Source of the DNA: Acorus gramineus
Lineage: Eukaryota; Streptophyta; Magnoliopsida; Acorales; Acoraceae
Assembly: GCA_030737835.1 (NCBI GenBank)
Contig: JAUJYN010000040.1
Location: 228,810 to 292,809 of the forward strand
Reading direction: 5' to 3'
DNA length: 64,000 nt
Shown here: positions 12,357-23,182 of the stretch, piece by piece
Position numbering within the stretch: the stretch's first letter is position 1
Layout: every line of letters starts with the position of its first letter
Program-made: the position numbers and the translations under genes
Notes under the pieces: generated by a model
What the model was told of the DNA's origin: nothing
The model's input: the letters and a program-made list of their open reading frames with translations, nothing else
The model's database searches: none

Positions 12357-15300
12357 TGTCACGCCCCAGGGCGGCCGTCCCCGGGACGCGGCAAGTGTAT
12401 ATATGATATCAGTGACAGGAAACCAACAATAAACCACAAACAATCACTAAAATGACAACACAGATAAAAGCAGGGCTGACATAATATATACACCAAATGC
12501 GGAAGCTAAAAAGACTGAGTCTGTAGTCAAAACATACTACAGACTCGATACACAATCATAAGTCCTGTGAGAGCCAACATGCCCATATATATACACAAAT
12601 AAAATCCATACATAAACCAGCTAGGTGACCAAGCACAGAATATATACATACAACTGATCACAGCGCTACCCTCTGCCGGTGTAGTCGCTGGGAAGCTCCT
12701 CCCTCGCAGATCACTGAAAAAGACAATATGCGAGGGGTGAACCACACGCTCAGTGAATAGCACAACCCATGCATACAGTTCATATTAACCACATTTAAGC
12801 AATTCATAAGCCACAAGTGGCATAATGTCACAATCCGGGGGTTCGTTCATCGCCGAACCCCATACCCTCACCCTCACCCTCACCCTCAACAGGTGACCTA
12901 GGATGTTGGGACTTAGCGGGTTGATAATCATCCATACATAATCCTGTGGGTCGTCGCATCGCCGGCCCACCATACCCTCACCCTCACCTCTCAACAGGTG
13001 ACCTAGGCTCTTGGGACTGACTAGGCTGTTGGTTACCCTTGGTCCACTGATAGTCTCTCCTCACTCCGTGGTTGTTTGGCCACTCCCATGTTCAGCACAG
13101 TCCTTCACCAAATCAAGAGGCGCCTACTAGTGGGAGCCCCTGCACGGGACAACCTGTCTAACGCCGAGGTAGTCTCTACACGGATCCGACGAGGGGAACA
13201 AAACAGCCTATCCATCGCATGTGATCCACTCGGATCCGCTGACAGCACATCTCTACGACTCTAATGTCTCGAATTCCTCCGAATTCCACCAGCACGCATA
13301 ACCAGGATGCGGGGAAATAAATACGACATCAAGGGGAAAAATAGAGACCTTGGGAGGGTAACCTGAGGTCCCGATGTAGGACATCCGACAACCAAACGAG
13401 GAACACGGAGTACCCTAACCCGGGTCTCAATGTTAACCTTGCAAGGCCCCCCTTTATATTCCCTAAGCATGCTATCTATTATTACAGTTCGCATTTAATT
13501 AAATAAACCAAACTAATAGGACGCATGCACAGGTCGGGCTTTCCTAGCATGATAGCGAGGTGGCAGGATGCACGGCTCATGCACAATCCTAAGGGTGCAA
13601 GTCCCTATCACACAATCTAGGGTGGCATGCAATTCTACACACACATCATAATTGCAATAATTAATACAAACTATACGCCCCAGGGGAGATAGGTACACGC
13701 CCAAAGCATGTAACGCCTCCCAAACTGGGTTGGGTTGTCCCACTCACCGGAAGTCGGGTCGACGCGCGGCCGTCCATCGAGATCTGCAAGACAGGGTATA
13801 ATTGGGTAAGTATAAATCCACAAATATCATTAAATACACAATTAAATACCCCAAAACCCCAAAACAAACACCCAACACCCCGACAACCATCCGCACGGCC
13901 ACCCGACCGCCCGGGTGCACCGCCGCGCTTCAGCCCGCGCACCCTGCGCACCGCCGGCCCCTGCCCGCCGCCTGGACACGCCGCCGCACCACCCCCGGGG
14001 GCTCCGCGCGTCCACTGCGCCCCGCCGCAGTAGCCCCGCGCCCCGAACACCTCGCGCCGCCCCACGAGCACTCCGCACGGCCCCCGCGCGCAACACCTCG
14101 CCTCGCACGCACCCCGCGCGCACCTCCACTGCCTCGCCGCGCCCTCCGCGCGCACTGCCCTGCTCGACCAGCACCTCGCGCACACCTCGCCTGCCCCACC
14201 GCGCCTCGCTCACGCTCTGCACGCGCGCACTGCCCTCGGCCACCACCTCGCGCACGCCTAGCACCGCCAACCCGTGCGCATTGCCACTCGACCAGTCCCT
14301 CGCGCTGGACCCGCGCAACCAGCTCCTCGCGTACAGACCCGCGCGACTAGCTCCTCGCGCGCAGCTCGCCATCAGTCCCTCGCCCACAGTTGCACGAACA
14401 GGCCCGCGCACAGCCGCCCGATCAGCTCCCCGCACCAGACCCGCGCGCACTCGCGCCCAGAAGACCCAGCACGTATGCCGCGCGCATCACCACGCTCGCC
14501 CTGAACGCTCGCGCACAGCACGCCTTGGACGCACGCGCACGCTGGCCCCCAGCTCGCCCCGAGCGCACACCCGTACGTGCCTAGCCCGCTGCGCCACCAG
14601 CGCTGCTGCCGCCGCTGCCTGCTGCCGCCTGCTGCCCGAACGGCAGCTCCCAGACTGCCGAGCACCTCCACCACCCCTCCCACGGCCGCCGACCACCTCC
14701 GACCACCTCCGACCACCCTCCGACCACCCCCACTGCCGCTGACCACCTCCCAAACACAAACCCCCCCCCTAGCAATCATCTAAACAAGAAAAAAGAGGGA
14801 AAGAATGCTTACCGAGGGGAGGAAGAGGCGTCCGGTGGCTCTCCGCGCGCCGAAACCCTTCCCAAAAGCCTTCTCACGCCCCGATCTACCTTGGCCTTCA
14901 AAACGGGCCAAATCAGAGGACAAAGAGGGGAGGTCGGGGAGGCTAGGATCGTCGGAAACGGGATTTGAAGACGCCGGTGTGTAGATCGGGACCCGATCTA
15001 CACTTCCCGTGCTTTAGGTTTTTGGTTTTGAGGGGCCTAGGGGGGCTTGAAAGTGAGAAAAAAGAGAGAGGGGAGAGAGAAATTGCAAGTCGTAGGGATG
15101 ATGAATAGTAACTCGGGATTTTAGATCCCACTTATTTATAGTGCGCGACTTAAAAACCCGGATACGCCCCGGAACTGCGAAATTTTTGTAAACGATGCCG
15201 GAATTCGATGAAATTTTCATGAGTGGCTTAAAATGGCACCAGGACACATAATACGCAGTTAGATTTTCAATCGGAGTCCTCTAGCTCAGACGATAGCTAA

Positions 15301-15404
15301 CAGTCTGAAATTATGCGGTTCCGATCGAAAAATGCAAAAATTTTAAAAACTGCTAAAATGCTCCAATGGTTGCCAATAGGCCAAAAAGTGACATATATAT
15401 AACA
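12357..15404 (-). mobile_element. Solo LTR E2 (same family)
   Basis: 3048 bp from TGTCACGCCCCAGGGCGG to GACATATATATAACA. Flanks are TCATA on the left and TCCTA on the right, so a target duplication is doubtful (4 of 5 bases). Minus-strand features: strong TATA CTATAAATAAG (15,131-15,141), leader exon, donor TCG|GTAAGC near 14,815, CpG-rich intron (13,880-14,760), acceptor CTTGCAG, 36-nt microexon (about 13,750-13,785, frame ISMDGRASTRLP), donor GTGAGT, and a third-exon acceptor CTTTTTCAG near 12,715. Four C-tracts of (CCCTCA)n at 12,865-12,886 give a G-quadruplex motif on the transcribed-sense strand. Confidence 0.78.
15131..15141 (-). promoter_or_regulatory. TATA box of LTR E2
   Basis: CTATAAATAAG on the minus strand, about 265 bp inside the LTR start, just upstream of the presumed leader exon. 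It aligns with the TATA boxes of E1 and E3. Confidence 0.55.
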
Positions 15405-15444
15405 TCCTACACTACAGAATGATGGCTAAAAAAAGACCAAAGAC

Positions 15445-16925
15445 GGTCACGCCCCAGGGCGGCCGTCCCCGGGACGCGGCAAGTGTATATATGATATCAG
15501 TAACAAGAGTTCAATAATATACCACAAACAACAACTAAAATGACAACACAGGTAAAAGCAGGGCTGACATAATATATACACCAAATGCGGAAGCTAAAAG
15601 ACCGAGTCTGTAGTCAAAACATACTACAGACTCGATACATAATCATAAGTCCTGTGAGAGCCAACATGCCCATATATATACACAAATGAAATCCATACAT
15701 AAACCAGCTAGGTGCCCAAGCACAGAATATATACATACAACTGAAAGAAGGGTGCTGACGGCCTCAAAACTCGTGGGACGCGGCGCTACCCTCTACCGGT
15801 GTAGTCGCTCGGGAAGCTCCTCCCTCAGAGATCACTGAAAAAGACAATATGCGAGGGGTGAGCCACACGCTCAGTGAATAGCACAACCCATGCATACAGT
15901 TCATATTAACCACATTTAAGCAATTCATAAGCCACAAGTGGCATAATATCACAATCCGGGGGTTCGTTACATCGCCGAACCCCATACCCTCACCCTCACC
16001 CTCACCCTCAACAGGTGACCTAGGATGTTGGGACTTAGCGGGTTGATAATCATCCATACATAATCCTGTGGGTCGTCGCATCGCCGGCCCACCATACCCT
16101 CACCCTCACCCTCACCAGGTGACATAGGCTCTTGGGACTGACTAGGCTGTTGGTCACCCTTGGTCCACCGATAGTCTCTCCTCACTCCGTAGGTCGTTTG
16201 GCCACTCTCATGTTCAGCACAGTCCTTCACCAAAATCAGGAGGCGCCTACTAATGGGAGCCCCTGCACGGGACAACCTGTCTAACGCTGAGGTAGTCTCT
16301 AACAGGATCCGACGAAGGGAACAGAACAGCCTATCCATCGCATATGATCCACTCAGATCCGCTGACAGCACATCTCTACAACTCTAATGTCTTGAATTCC
16401 TCAGAATTCCACCAGCGCGCATAACCAGGATGCGGGGAAATAAATACGACATAAAGGGAAAAAGAGACCTTGGGAGGGTAACCTGAGGTCCCGATGTAGG
16501 ACATCCGACAACCAAACGAGGAACACGGAGTACCCTAACCCGGGTCTCAATGTTAACCTCGCAAGGCCCCCTTATATTCCCTAAGCATGCTATCTATTAT
16601 TACAGTTTGCATTTAATTAAATAAATCAAACTAATAGGACGCATGCACAGGTCGGGCTTTCCTAGCATGATAGCGAGGTGGCAGGATGCACGGCTCATGC
16701 ACAATCCTAAGGGTGCAAGTCCCAACACACAATCTAGGGTGGCATGCAATTCTACACACACATCATGCTTACATGGATTATAATTGCAATAATTAATACA
16801 AACTATACGCCCCAGGGGAGATCGGTACACGCCCAAAGCATGTAACGCCTCCCAAACTGGGTTGGGTTGTCCCACTCACCGGAATTCGGGTCGACGCGCG
16901 ACCGTCCATCGAGATCTGCAAGACA
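15445..16925 (-). mobile_element. LTR E3, left part (interrupted by E4)
   Basis: Begins GGTCACGCCCCAGGGCGG, where the terminal T is replaced by G. It carries the third-exon, hairpin and (CCCTCA)n parts and the 36-nt microexon, then stops exactly at the microexon acceptor, where E4 is inserted. The 8 bases CCAAAGAC precede 15,445 and follow 21,673, an 8-bp target duplication of the whole E3. A 40-bp spacer separates it from E2. Confidence 0.78.
16918..16925. repeat. Left copy of the 8-bp target duplication of E4
   Basis: GCAAGACA, repeated at 20,089-20,096 directly after E4. The empty site in E2 has a single copy. Confidence 0.85.
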
Positions 16926-17352
16926 TGTTATATATGTGTCACTTTTTGGCCTATTGGCAATCATTGGAGCATTTTGGCAGTTTTAAAATTTTTAGGGTTT
17001 TTCGATCGGAACCGCATAATTTCAGACCTTTAGCTATCGTCTGAGCTAGAGGACTCCGATTGAAAATCTAACTGCATATTATGTGTCCTGGTGCCATTTT
17101 AGGCCACTCATGAAAATTTCATCGAATTCTGGCATCGTTTGCAAAAATTTCGCAGTTCCGGGGCGTATCTGGGTTTTTAAGTCGCGCTCTACTTAAAAGG
17201 AATCAAAAATATCTCAACACTATTCATCATCTTCCCAACTTGCTCTCTCTCTCTCCTCTCCTCCGATTTTCTTCCGTTCGAGCCCCCTACACCCCTCAAA
17301 ACCAAAAACCTAAAGCACGGGAAGTGTAGATCGGGTCCCGATCTACGCTCCG

Positions 17353-17515
17353 GTGTCTTCAAATCCGAATTCCGATGACCCTAGCCTCTCCGACCTCCTC
17401 TCTCTCTCCTCTGTTTCGAGCCTAATTGAGGGCCGTGATAGATCGGGGCGTGAGAAGGCTTGTGGGAAGGGTTTCGGCGCGTGGAGAGCCACCGGACGCC
17501 CCTTCCTCCCCCTCG
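17353..17515 (+). other. Leader exon of LTR E4 (open frame without ATG)
   Basis: An open frame (SSNPNSDDPSLSDLLSLSS... GKGFGAWRATGRPFLPL) runs to the donor at 17,515 but has no ATG; the frame is closed upstream by TAA at 17,311. Related frames occur in E2 and E3 (GKGFGARRATG). The phase at the donor differs by one base in E4 compared with E2 and E3, which argues against a conserved protein. Confidence 0.35.
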
Positions 17516-18084
17516 GTAAGCTTCTTTCCCTCTCTTTTCTTGTCTAGATGATTGCTAGGGAGGGGTTTTGTGTGTGGGGAATGGTCGGTGGCAGTGGGGG
17601 TCATCGGAGGGTGGTCGGAGGTGGTTGGAAGTGGTCGGGGCAGTGGGAGGGGTGGTTGGAGGTGCTCGGCAGGCGGGAGATGTCCTCGGGCGCAGGCAGC
17701 AGCAGCAGCGGCTCAGGCAGCGCACATGCTGGGCGCGCGCGGGCATGCGCGCGTGCGTGCGCGGGTGTGCGTGCGCGCGGTGTGCGCGCGGGTGTGTGCC
17801 GGTCTGGTGCGAGGGGGCTGGTCGTGCTGGGCGCGCGGGACGGGCTGGCAGGGCTGGCGTGCTCGAGCTGGGGGCCTCAGGCAGCACAGGCAACGAGCAC
17901 AGGAGCCGGCTGGGCGTGCGTGCGTGCGTACGCGCGAGCGTGCGAGCGGGCGTGCGCTCGGGGGAGCTGGTCGCGGCGGTGCGAGGCGTGCGAGCTGCTC
18001 GGGTGGTGCTGTGCGCGGGTCTGTTCGTGCAGTTGTGCGTGAGGGGCTGATGGCGAGCTGGCCTGGGCGCTGGTCTGGGCGCGC

Positions 18085-18208
18085 GCGGAGGTGCTGGCCG
18101 AGGTGCTGGACGCGCGGAGGTGCTGGCCGAGGTGCTGGACGCGCGAGGTGCTGGCCGAGGTGCTGGCGGAGGTGCTGGACGCGCGAGGTGCTGGCCGAGG
18201 TGCTGGGC
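18085..18208 (+). repeat. GC-rich minisatellite in the first intron of E4
   Basis: Several imperfect tandem copies of a unit of about 29 bp, built from GAGGTGCTGGCCGAGGTGC and GGACGCGC. It is absent in this form from E1-E3, so it expanded in this copy. It creates long Arg/Ala/Gly frames that are not genes. Confidence 0.7.
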
Positions 18209-18617
18209 GGAGCGCACGGGTGCTGGGGCGCGCGCGGAGGAGGCGCGGGGCGAGGAGCTGTGCGCGAGGCGTGCGCGGGGCGCGGCAAGGCAGGGATGGT
18301 GTGTGCGGGGGCGAGGCGCCGCGCGCGGGGGCGTGCGGGTGCTCGCGGGCCAGCGCACGGCGTGCGGGGCGCGTGCGGGCTGCCGCGGCTGGGCTCGGTG
18401 GACGCGCGGAGCCCCGGGCGGTGCGCGGAGTGCGCGGGCTGAGGCGCGGCGGCGCGTCCGGGCGGTCGGGTGGCCGTGCGGGTGGTGGCCGGCCGTGCGG
18501 TGGTTGCCGGGGGGTGTTGGGGGTTTTGGTTGGGATGTTGAGTGTCTGTTTGTGTGTGTTATGTATTTTTGGGGTCATTGTGGATTTATTCTAACCAGTT
18601 AATACCTTGTCTTGCAG

Positions 18618-18653
18618 ATCTCGACGGACGGTCGCGCGTCGACCCGATTCCCG
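18618..18653 (+). other. 36-nt microexon of LTR E4
   Basis: Bounded by TTGTCTTGCAG and GTGAGTGGG. The equivalent segment is exactly 36 nt with the same splice consensus in E1, E2 and E3. Its core reads DGRA(S/T)TR in one frame. Confidence 0.6.
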
Positions 18654-19532
18654 GTGAGTGGGACAACCCAACCCAGTGTGGGAGGCGCTACATGCTTTGG
18701 GCGTGTACCGTCCTCCCCTGGGGCTTATAGTTAATATTAACTGCTTTGATGTAATCCATGTATGCATGATGTGTGTGTAGAATTGCATGCCACCCTAGAT
18801 TGTGTGATAGGGACTTGCACCCTTAGGATTGTGCATGAGCCATGCATCCTGCCACCTCGTTATCATGCTAGGAAAGCCCGACCTGTGCATGCGTCCTATT
18901 AGTTTGGTTTATTTAATTAAATGCGAACTGTAATAATAGATAGCATGCTTAGGGAATATAAGGGGGGCCTTGCGAGGTTAACATTGAGACCCGGGTTAGG
19001 GTACTCCGTGTTCCTCGTTTGGTTGTCGGATGTCCTACATCGGGACCTCAGGTTACCCTCCCAAGGTCTCTATTTTCCCTTGTATTATGATTAATAAATG
19101 CATGTTCCCCGCATCCTGGTTATGCGCGCTGGTGGAATTCTGAGGAATTCGAGACATTAGAGTCTTAGAGATGTGCTGTCAGCGGATCCGATTGGATCAT
19201 ATGCGATGGATAGGCTGTTCTGTTCCCCTCGTCGGATCCGTGTAGAGACTACCTCGGCGTTAGACAGGTTGTCCCGTGCAGGGGCTCCCACTAGTAGGCG
19301 CCTCCTGACTTGGAAGGACTGCGCTGAACATGGGAGTGGCCAAACAACCGCGGAGTGAGGAGAGACTATCGGTGGACCAAGGGTAACCAACAGCCTAGTC
19401 AGTCCCAAGAGCCTAGGTCACCTGTTGAGAGGTGAGGGTGAGGGTATGGTGGGCCGGCGATGCGACGACCCACAGGTTTATGAATGGATGATTATCAACC
19501 CGCTAAGTCCTAACATCCTAGGTCACCTGTTG

Positions 19533-19555
19533 AGGGTGAGGGTGAGGGTATGGGG
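19533..19555 (+). promoter_or_regulatory. G-quadruplex-prone GGGTGA repeats in E4
   Basis: Four G-tracts separated by 3-nt loops (GGGTGA units ending in TATGGGG). The same motif stands on the minus strand of E2 (12,865-12,886) and E3 (near 15,986-16,008). It falls within the second intron of the LTR unit. Confidence 0.5.
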
Positions 19556-20088
19556 TTCGGCGATGAACGAACCCCCGGATGGTGATATTATGCCACTTGT
19601 GGCTTATGAATTGCTTAAATGTGGTTAATATGAACTGTATGCATGGGTTGTGCTATTCACTGAGCGTGTGGCTCACCCCTCGCATATTGTCTTTTCAGTG
19701 ATCTCTGAGGGAGGAGCTTCCCGAGCGACTACACCGGCAGAGGGCAGCGCCGCGTCCCACGAGTTTTGAGGCCATCAGCACCCTTCTTTCTGTTGTACGT
19801 ATATGTTCTGTGCTTGGGCACTTAGTTGGATTGTATTTGGATTTTGTTGTATATATATATGGGCATGTTGGCTCTCACAGGACTTATGATTATGTATCGA
19901 GTCTGTAGTATGTTTTTGACTACAGACTCAGTCTTTTAGCTTCCGCATTTGGTGTATATATTATGTCAGCCCTGTTTCTACCTGTGTTATCATTTTAGTT
20001 GTTGTTTGTGGTTTATTACTGGTTTCCTGTCACTGATATCATATATACACTTGCCGCGTCCCGGGGACGGCCGCCCTGGGGCGTGACA

Positions 20089-21673
20089 GCAAGACAGGGT
20101 ATTAACTGGTTAGAATAAACCCACAAATACCCAATAATACACAATAAATACCCCTAAACCCCAAATCAAACACCCAACACCCCCGGCAACCACCTGCACG
20201 GCCACCCGACCGCCCGGGTGCACCGCCGCGCTTCAGCCCGCGCACCCCGCGCACCGCCGGCCCCTGCCCGCCGCCTGGACACGCCGCCGCACCACCCCCG
20301 GGGGCTCCGCGCGTCCACCGCGGCCAGCCGCAGTAGCCCGCGCGCCCCGAACACCTCGCGCCGCCCCGCGAGCACTCCGCACGGCCCCCGCGCGCAGCAT
20401 CTCGCCCCGCGCGCACCCCGCGCGCACCACCCCTGCTTCGCCGCGCCCTCCGCGCGCACTGCCCTGCTCGACCAGCACCTCGCGCACACCTCGCCTGCCC
20501 CATCGCGCCTCGCGCATGCACCTCGCCTGCTCGACCACGCCTCGCGCATGCACCACCCCTGCCCGCCAGCACCTCGCGCGACCAGCACCTGGCGCCCAGA
20601 CCAGCGCGACCAGCACCTCGCCATCAGCTCCTCGCGCACAGCTCCCTAGCTGGCCTCCAGCTCTCCCCGAGTGCACGCCCGCGCGCACGCTCGCGCGCAC
20701 GCACGCTCGCGCGCACGCACGCGCGCGCCCTGCCAGCCCCTGCGCCTGAGCTGCCCGAGGCCACCAGCCCACACGCCAGCACTGCCAGCCCCTCCAGCAC
20801 ACCAAGCACGACCAGCTCCTCGCACCAGACCCGCGCAAACCCGCGCGCATTCCCGGCCGCGCCCAGCCTGTGCGCTGCCTGAGCCACTGCCGCTGCTCTG
20901 CCTGTTGCTCGGGACAGGGCCTGCCACTGCTCGAGCACCTCCACCCCCACCCAAAGGCCTCCGACGGCCTCCGACCGCCTCCCACTGCCCCCGACGGCCA
21001 CCCACCGCCGCCGACCACCACCCAACCCTAGATCCATCCCCCTAGCATACATCTATGCAAGAAAAGAGAAGAAAAGGACCTTACCAAGGGGAGGAAGCGA
21101 AGTCCGGTTGCTCTCCGCGCGCCGAAACCTTTCCCAACGGTTCTCTTACGCCCCGATCTATCACGGCCCTTGAAATGGCCCGAATCAGAGGACAAAGAGG
21201 GGAGGTCGGGGAGGCTAGGATCGCCGGAAACGGGATTTGAAAGCACCGGAGTGTAGATCGGGACCCGATCTACACTTCTCGTGCTTTAGGTTTTTAGGTT
21301 TGAGGGGTCTAGGGGGCTTGAAAGTGAGAAAAAGAGAGAGGGGAGAGAGAAAATGCAAGTCGTAGGGATGATGAATAGTAACTCGGGAATTAGATCCCAC
21401 TCTTATATAGTGTGCGACTTAAAAACCCAGATACGCCCCGGAACTGCGAAATTTTTGGAAACGATGCCGGAATTCGATGAAATTTTCATGAGTGGCTTAA
21501 AACGGCACCAGGACACATAATATGCAGTTAGATTTTCAATCGGAGTCCTCTAACTCAGACGATAGCTAACAGTCCAAAATTATGCGGTTCCGATCGAAAA
21601 ACACAAAAATTTTAAAACTGCTAAAAATGCTCCAATGGATGCCAATAGGCCAAAAAGTGACACATATATAACA
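20089..21673 (-). mobile_element. LTR E3, right part
   Basis: Resumes at GCAAGACAGGG, the duplicated target of E4, and runs through the CpG-rich intron (20,170-21,030), the leader donor TTG|GTAAGG near 21,083, the leader exon and the TATA box CTATATAAGA (21,401-21,410) to the end TGACACATATATAACA. CCAAAGAC follows (21,674-21,681). A tract of alternating CG/CA dinucleotides at 20,673-20,729 could form Z-DNA. Confidence 0.78.
21401..21410 (-). promoter_or_regulatory. TATA box of LTR E3
   Basis: CTATATAAGA on the minus strand, at the same place relative to the LTR start as in E2. Confidence 0.5.
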
Positions 21674-21681
21674 CCAAAGAC

Positions 21682-22334
21682 TACTCGTTGAATCCCTATT
21701 TGGGTGAGAGAATAAGAGAAGACTAGAGGAGAATAAGACCAAAAAGCTATTTGTTTGCAAGGAATAAAAAGGTATGGCTATGCTAGTAATAAATTGGTAT
21801 TTCAAGTCCCTCTGGAATTGTGTATTGGTATTGATATTTCAAGTCCCCCTCGAATTGTGTTATTCTGCCCAATCTATTCCACTTGTTCATTGAGACTTAC
21901 ATGTCATTATCACTATTAAATTAAGGGACCTACATGTCAAATCAATTTTTTACTTTATATAAATTCTTATTCACATTTTATTCTTCATTATCAACAAAAC
22001 AACAGAACTTCATTATTACATTTCACAGTAAGAATAATTAAAAACACAATCAAACTAAAAATGACTTATTCTTTACTTATACTTTAACAATGATCTATCA
22101 TATAATAGCTTATGTTACTATCGAAGATTGAAAATATAGTAGATTGATTGATAAGAGCGAGCAATTGCCTACTACCCTTACATTGAGAACCCCTATGGTC
22201 CCAGGTAACAGCTTCGTAACCACCACGATCATAAGATCAGTGAATTAATTCAATAATAATTTAATACCTATACTACAGATAACTAGAATATGATATTTAT
22301 TTTTTTGACTTTTAAAGAAAAATTTAGAGATCAA
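21682..22334. other. Non-coding DNA, no gene seen
   Basis: AT-rich sequence. The stretch 21,740-21,860 contains the AAGTCCC(C/T)CT(C/G)GAATTGTGT motif twice (near 21,800 and 21,840), suggesting a small decayed repeat. Nothing else is recognised. Confidence 0.35.
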
Positions 22335-23182
22335 GGGCCCGTTTGGATTCACGATGCCACAGCTTTTGCGGAGTGAAATTCAGAAATTTACAACCTGCAT
22401 ATCCAAACGGTGCATGGCGTCTGAAAATCCAAAATTTGCATTTTTTGTTTTATGTGTAAAAACCTCGACATTTCTTACACCTTATAACAAGGCTTTTGAG
22501 AATCTTACGATGAAACGCAGCCGGTGAAATAAGTAAATACAAAATTGCCTCTCCACAATTCATACATTTCCCACCAAAGTCACCCTTAAAAAAAACCCAA
22601 AACTACCATTCATGACCCTAGAAGCCCTGCATCCCCATTCACCTCCTCCAACCGTGATCCATCTCCACCATCACCTGGAAACATGATTACACAGTAAACA
22701 CAAATCGGATCGTTTTATCAACAATTGGACGGCAATACATGGTAATTTTTATAAAAGTTCATTCAAATTTCATTTGATTCATCCACAAACTTTTTTCCCT
22801 TTTTTGATGCATGATTCACCCCCAACAATGAAATTGTTCATAATACACTTAAAATCCGAAAGATGCTGAGGATGATAGTGATAAAATGATATTTGTTTGG
22901 ATTCGTATACCTTATGATTTTTGAAGATGCCCAGCAGAATCAATCGAAATGGATGTTGAAGGGGTCCAGCGGTTGTGAAGGGGGTGTTGGGGTTTCGAGT
23001 ATATTTGTAATAAAAGGGTATTTTGGTAACCTACACATTAAAAAAACTAAACGCGTGTTTGGTTGCCAAACAAAAATGTATTTGGTTTGCATATGATTTT
23101 GAACGCGCCCCACTCATCACTTGGGTCTGAAAAGCCACGTATATAAAATTTAATGTTCGGTACCTCACATCCAAACGGACCC
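22335..23182. mobile_element. MITE-like element with GGGCCCGTTTGGAT terminal inverted repeats
   Basis: Left end GGGCCCGTTTGGATTC and right end, read on the other strand, GGGTCCGTTTGGATGTG. Flanking trinucleotides are CAA and TAA, compatible with a mutated TWA target duplication of the PIF/Harbinger (Tourist) type. At 848 bp with no transposase frame it is probably non-autonomous. The CCAAACG motif recurs internally. Confidence 0.5.

Larger units (their letters stand above)
16926..20088 (+). mobile_element. LTR E4, inverted, nested in E3, 8-bp TSD GCAAGACA
   Basis: 3163 bp from TGTTATATATGTGTCAC to GGGGCGTGACA, the reverse orientation of E1-E3. GCAAGACA flanks both ends (16,918-16,925 and 20,089-20,096). 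The uninterrupted homologue E2 has this octamer once, so it is a true 8-bp duplication. Gene-like layout on the plus strand: degenerate TATA region near 17,190, leader exon to 17,515, donor CG|GTAAG, CpG-rich intron 17,516-18,617, microexon 18,618-18,653, donor GTGAGT, second intron to 19,698 (TTTTCAG), third exon from 19,699. E4 is probably the youngest insertion here because it interrupts E3. Confidence 0.82.

Noticed and set aside
12865..12886. CRISPR-like or telomere-like array from CCCTCA repeats
   Set aside because: No spacers and the unit is not the plant telomere repeat TTTAGGG; it is a short intronic microsatellite of the LTR.
13842..14779. Long overlapping GC-rich frames on both strands (Arg/Ala/Pro-rich, up to 275 codons), also at 7553-8272, 17552-18602 and 20102-21052
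   Set aside because: They lie in the CpG-rich intron of the LTR copies, are open in several frames at once because stop codons are rare at high GC, and are not conserved between copies.
12352..15409. 5-bp target duplication TCATA/TCCTA for E2
   Set aside because: Only four of five bases agree and an 8-bp match is absent, so I do not call it.
16926..20088. E4 as a hAT DNA transposon because of its 8-bp duplication
   Set aside because: Ends are TG...CA without terminal inverted repeats beyond TGT, and the layout matches an LTR; no transposase is present.
5941..21673. E1 and E2, or E2 and E3, as the two LTRs of one complete retrotransposon
   Set aside because: The intervals hold no gag-pol, PBS or PPT, and E1, E3 and E4 each have their own target duplications.
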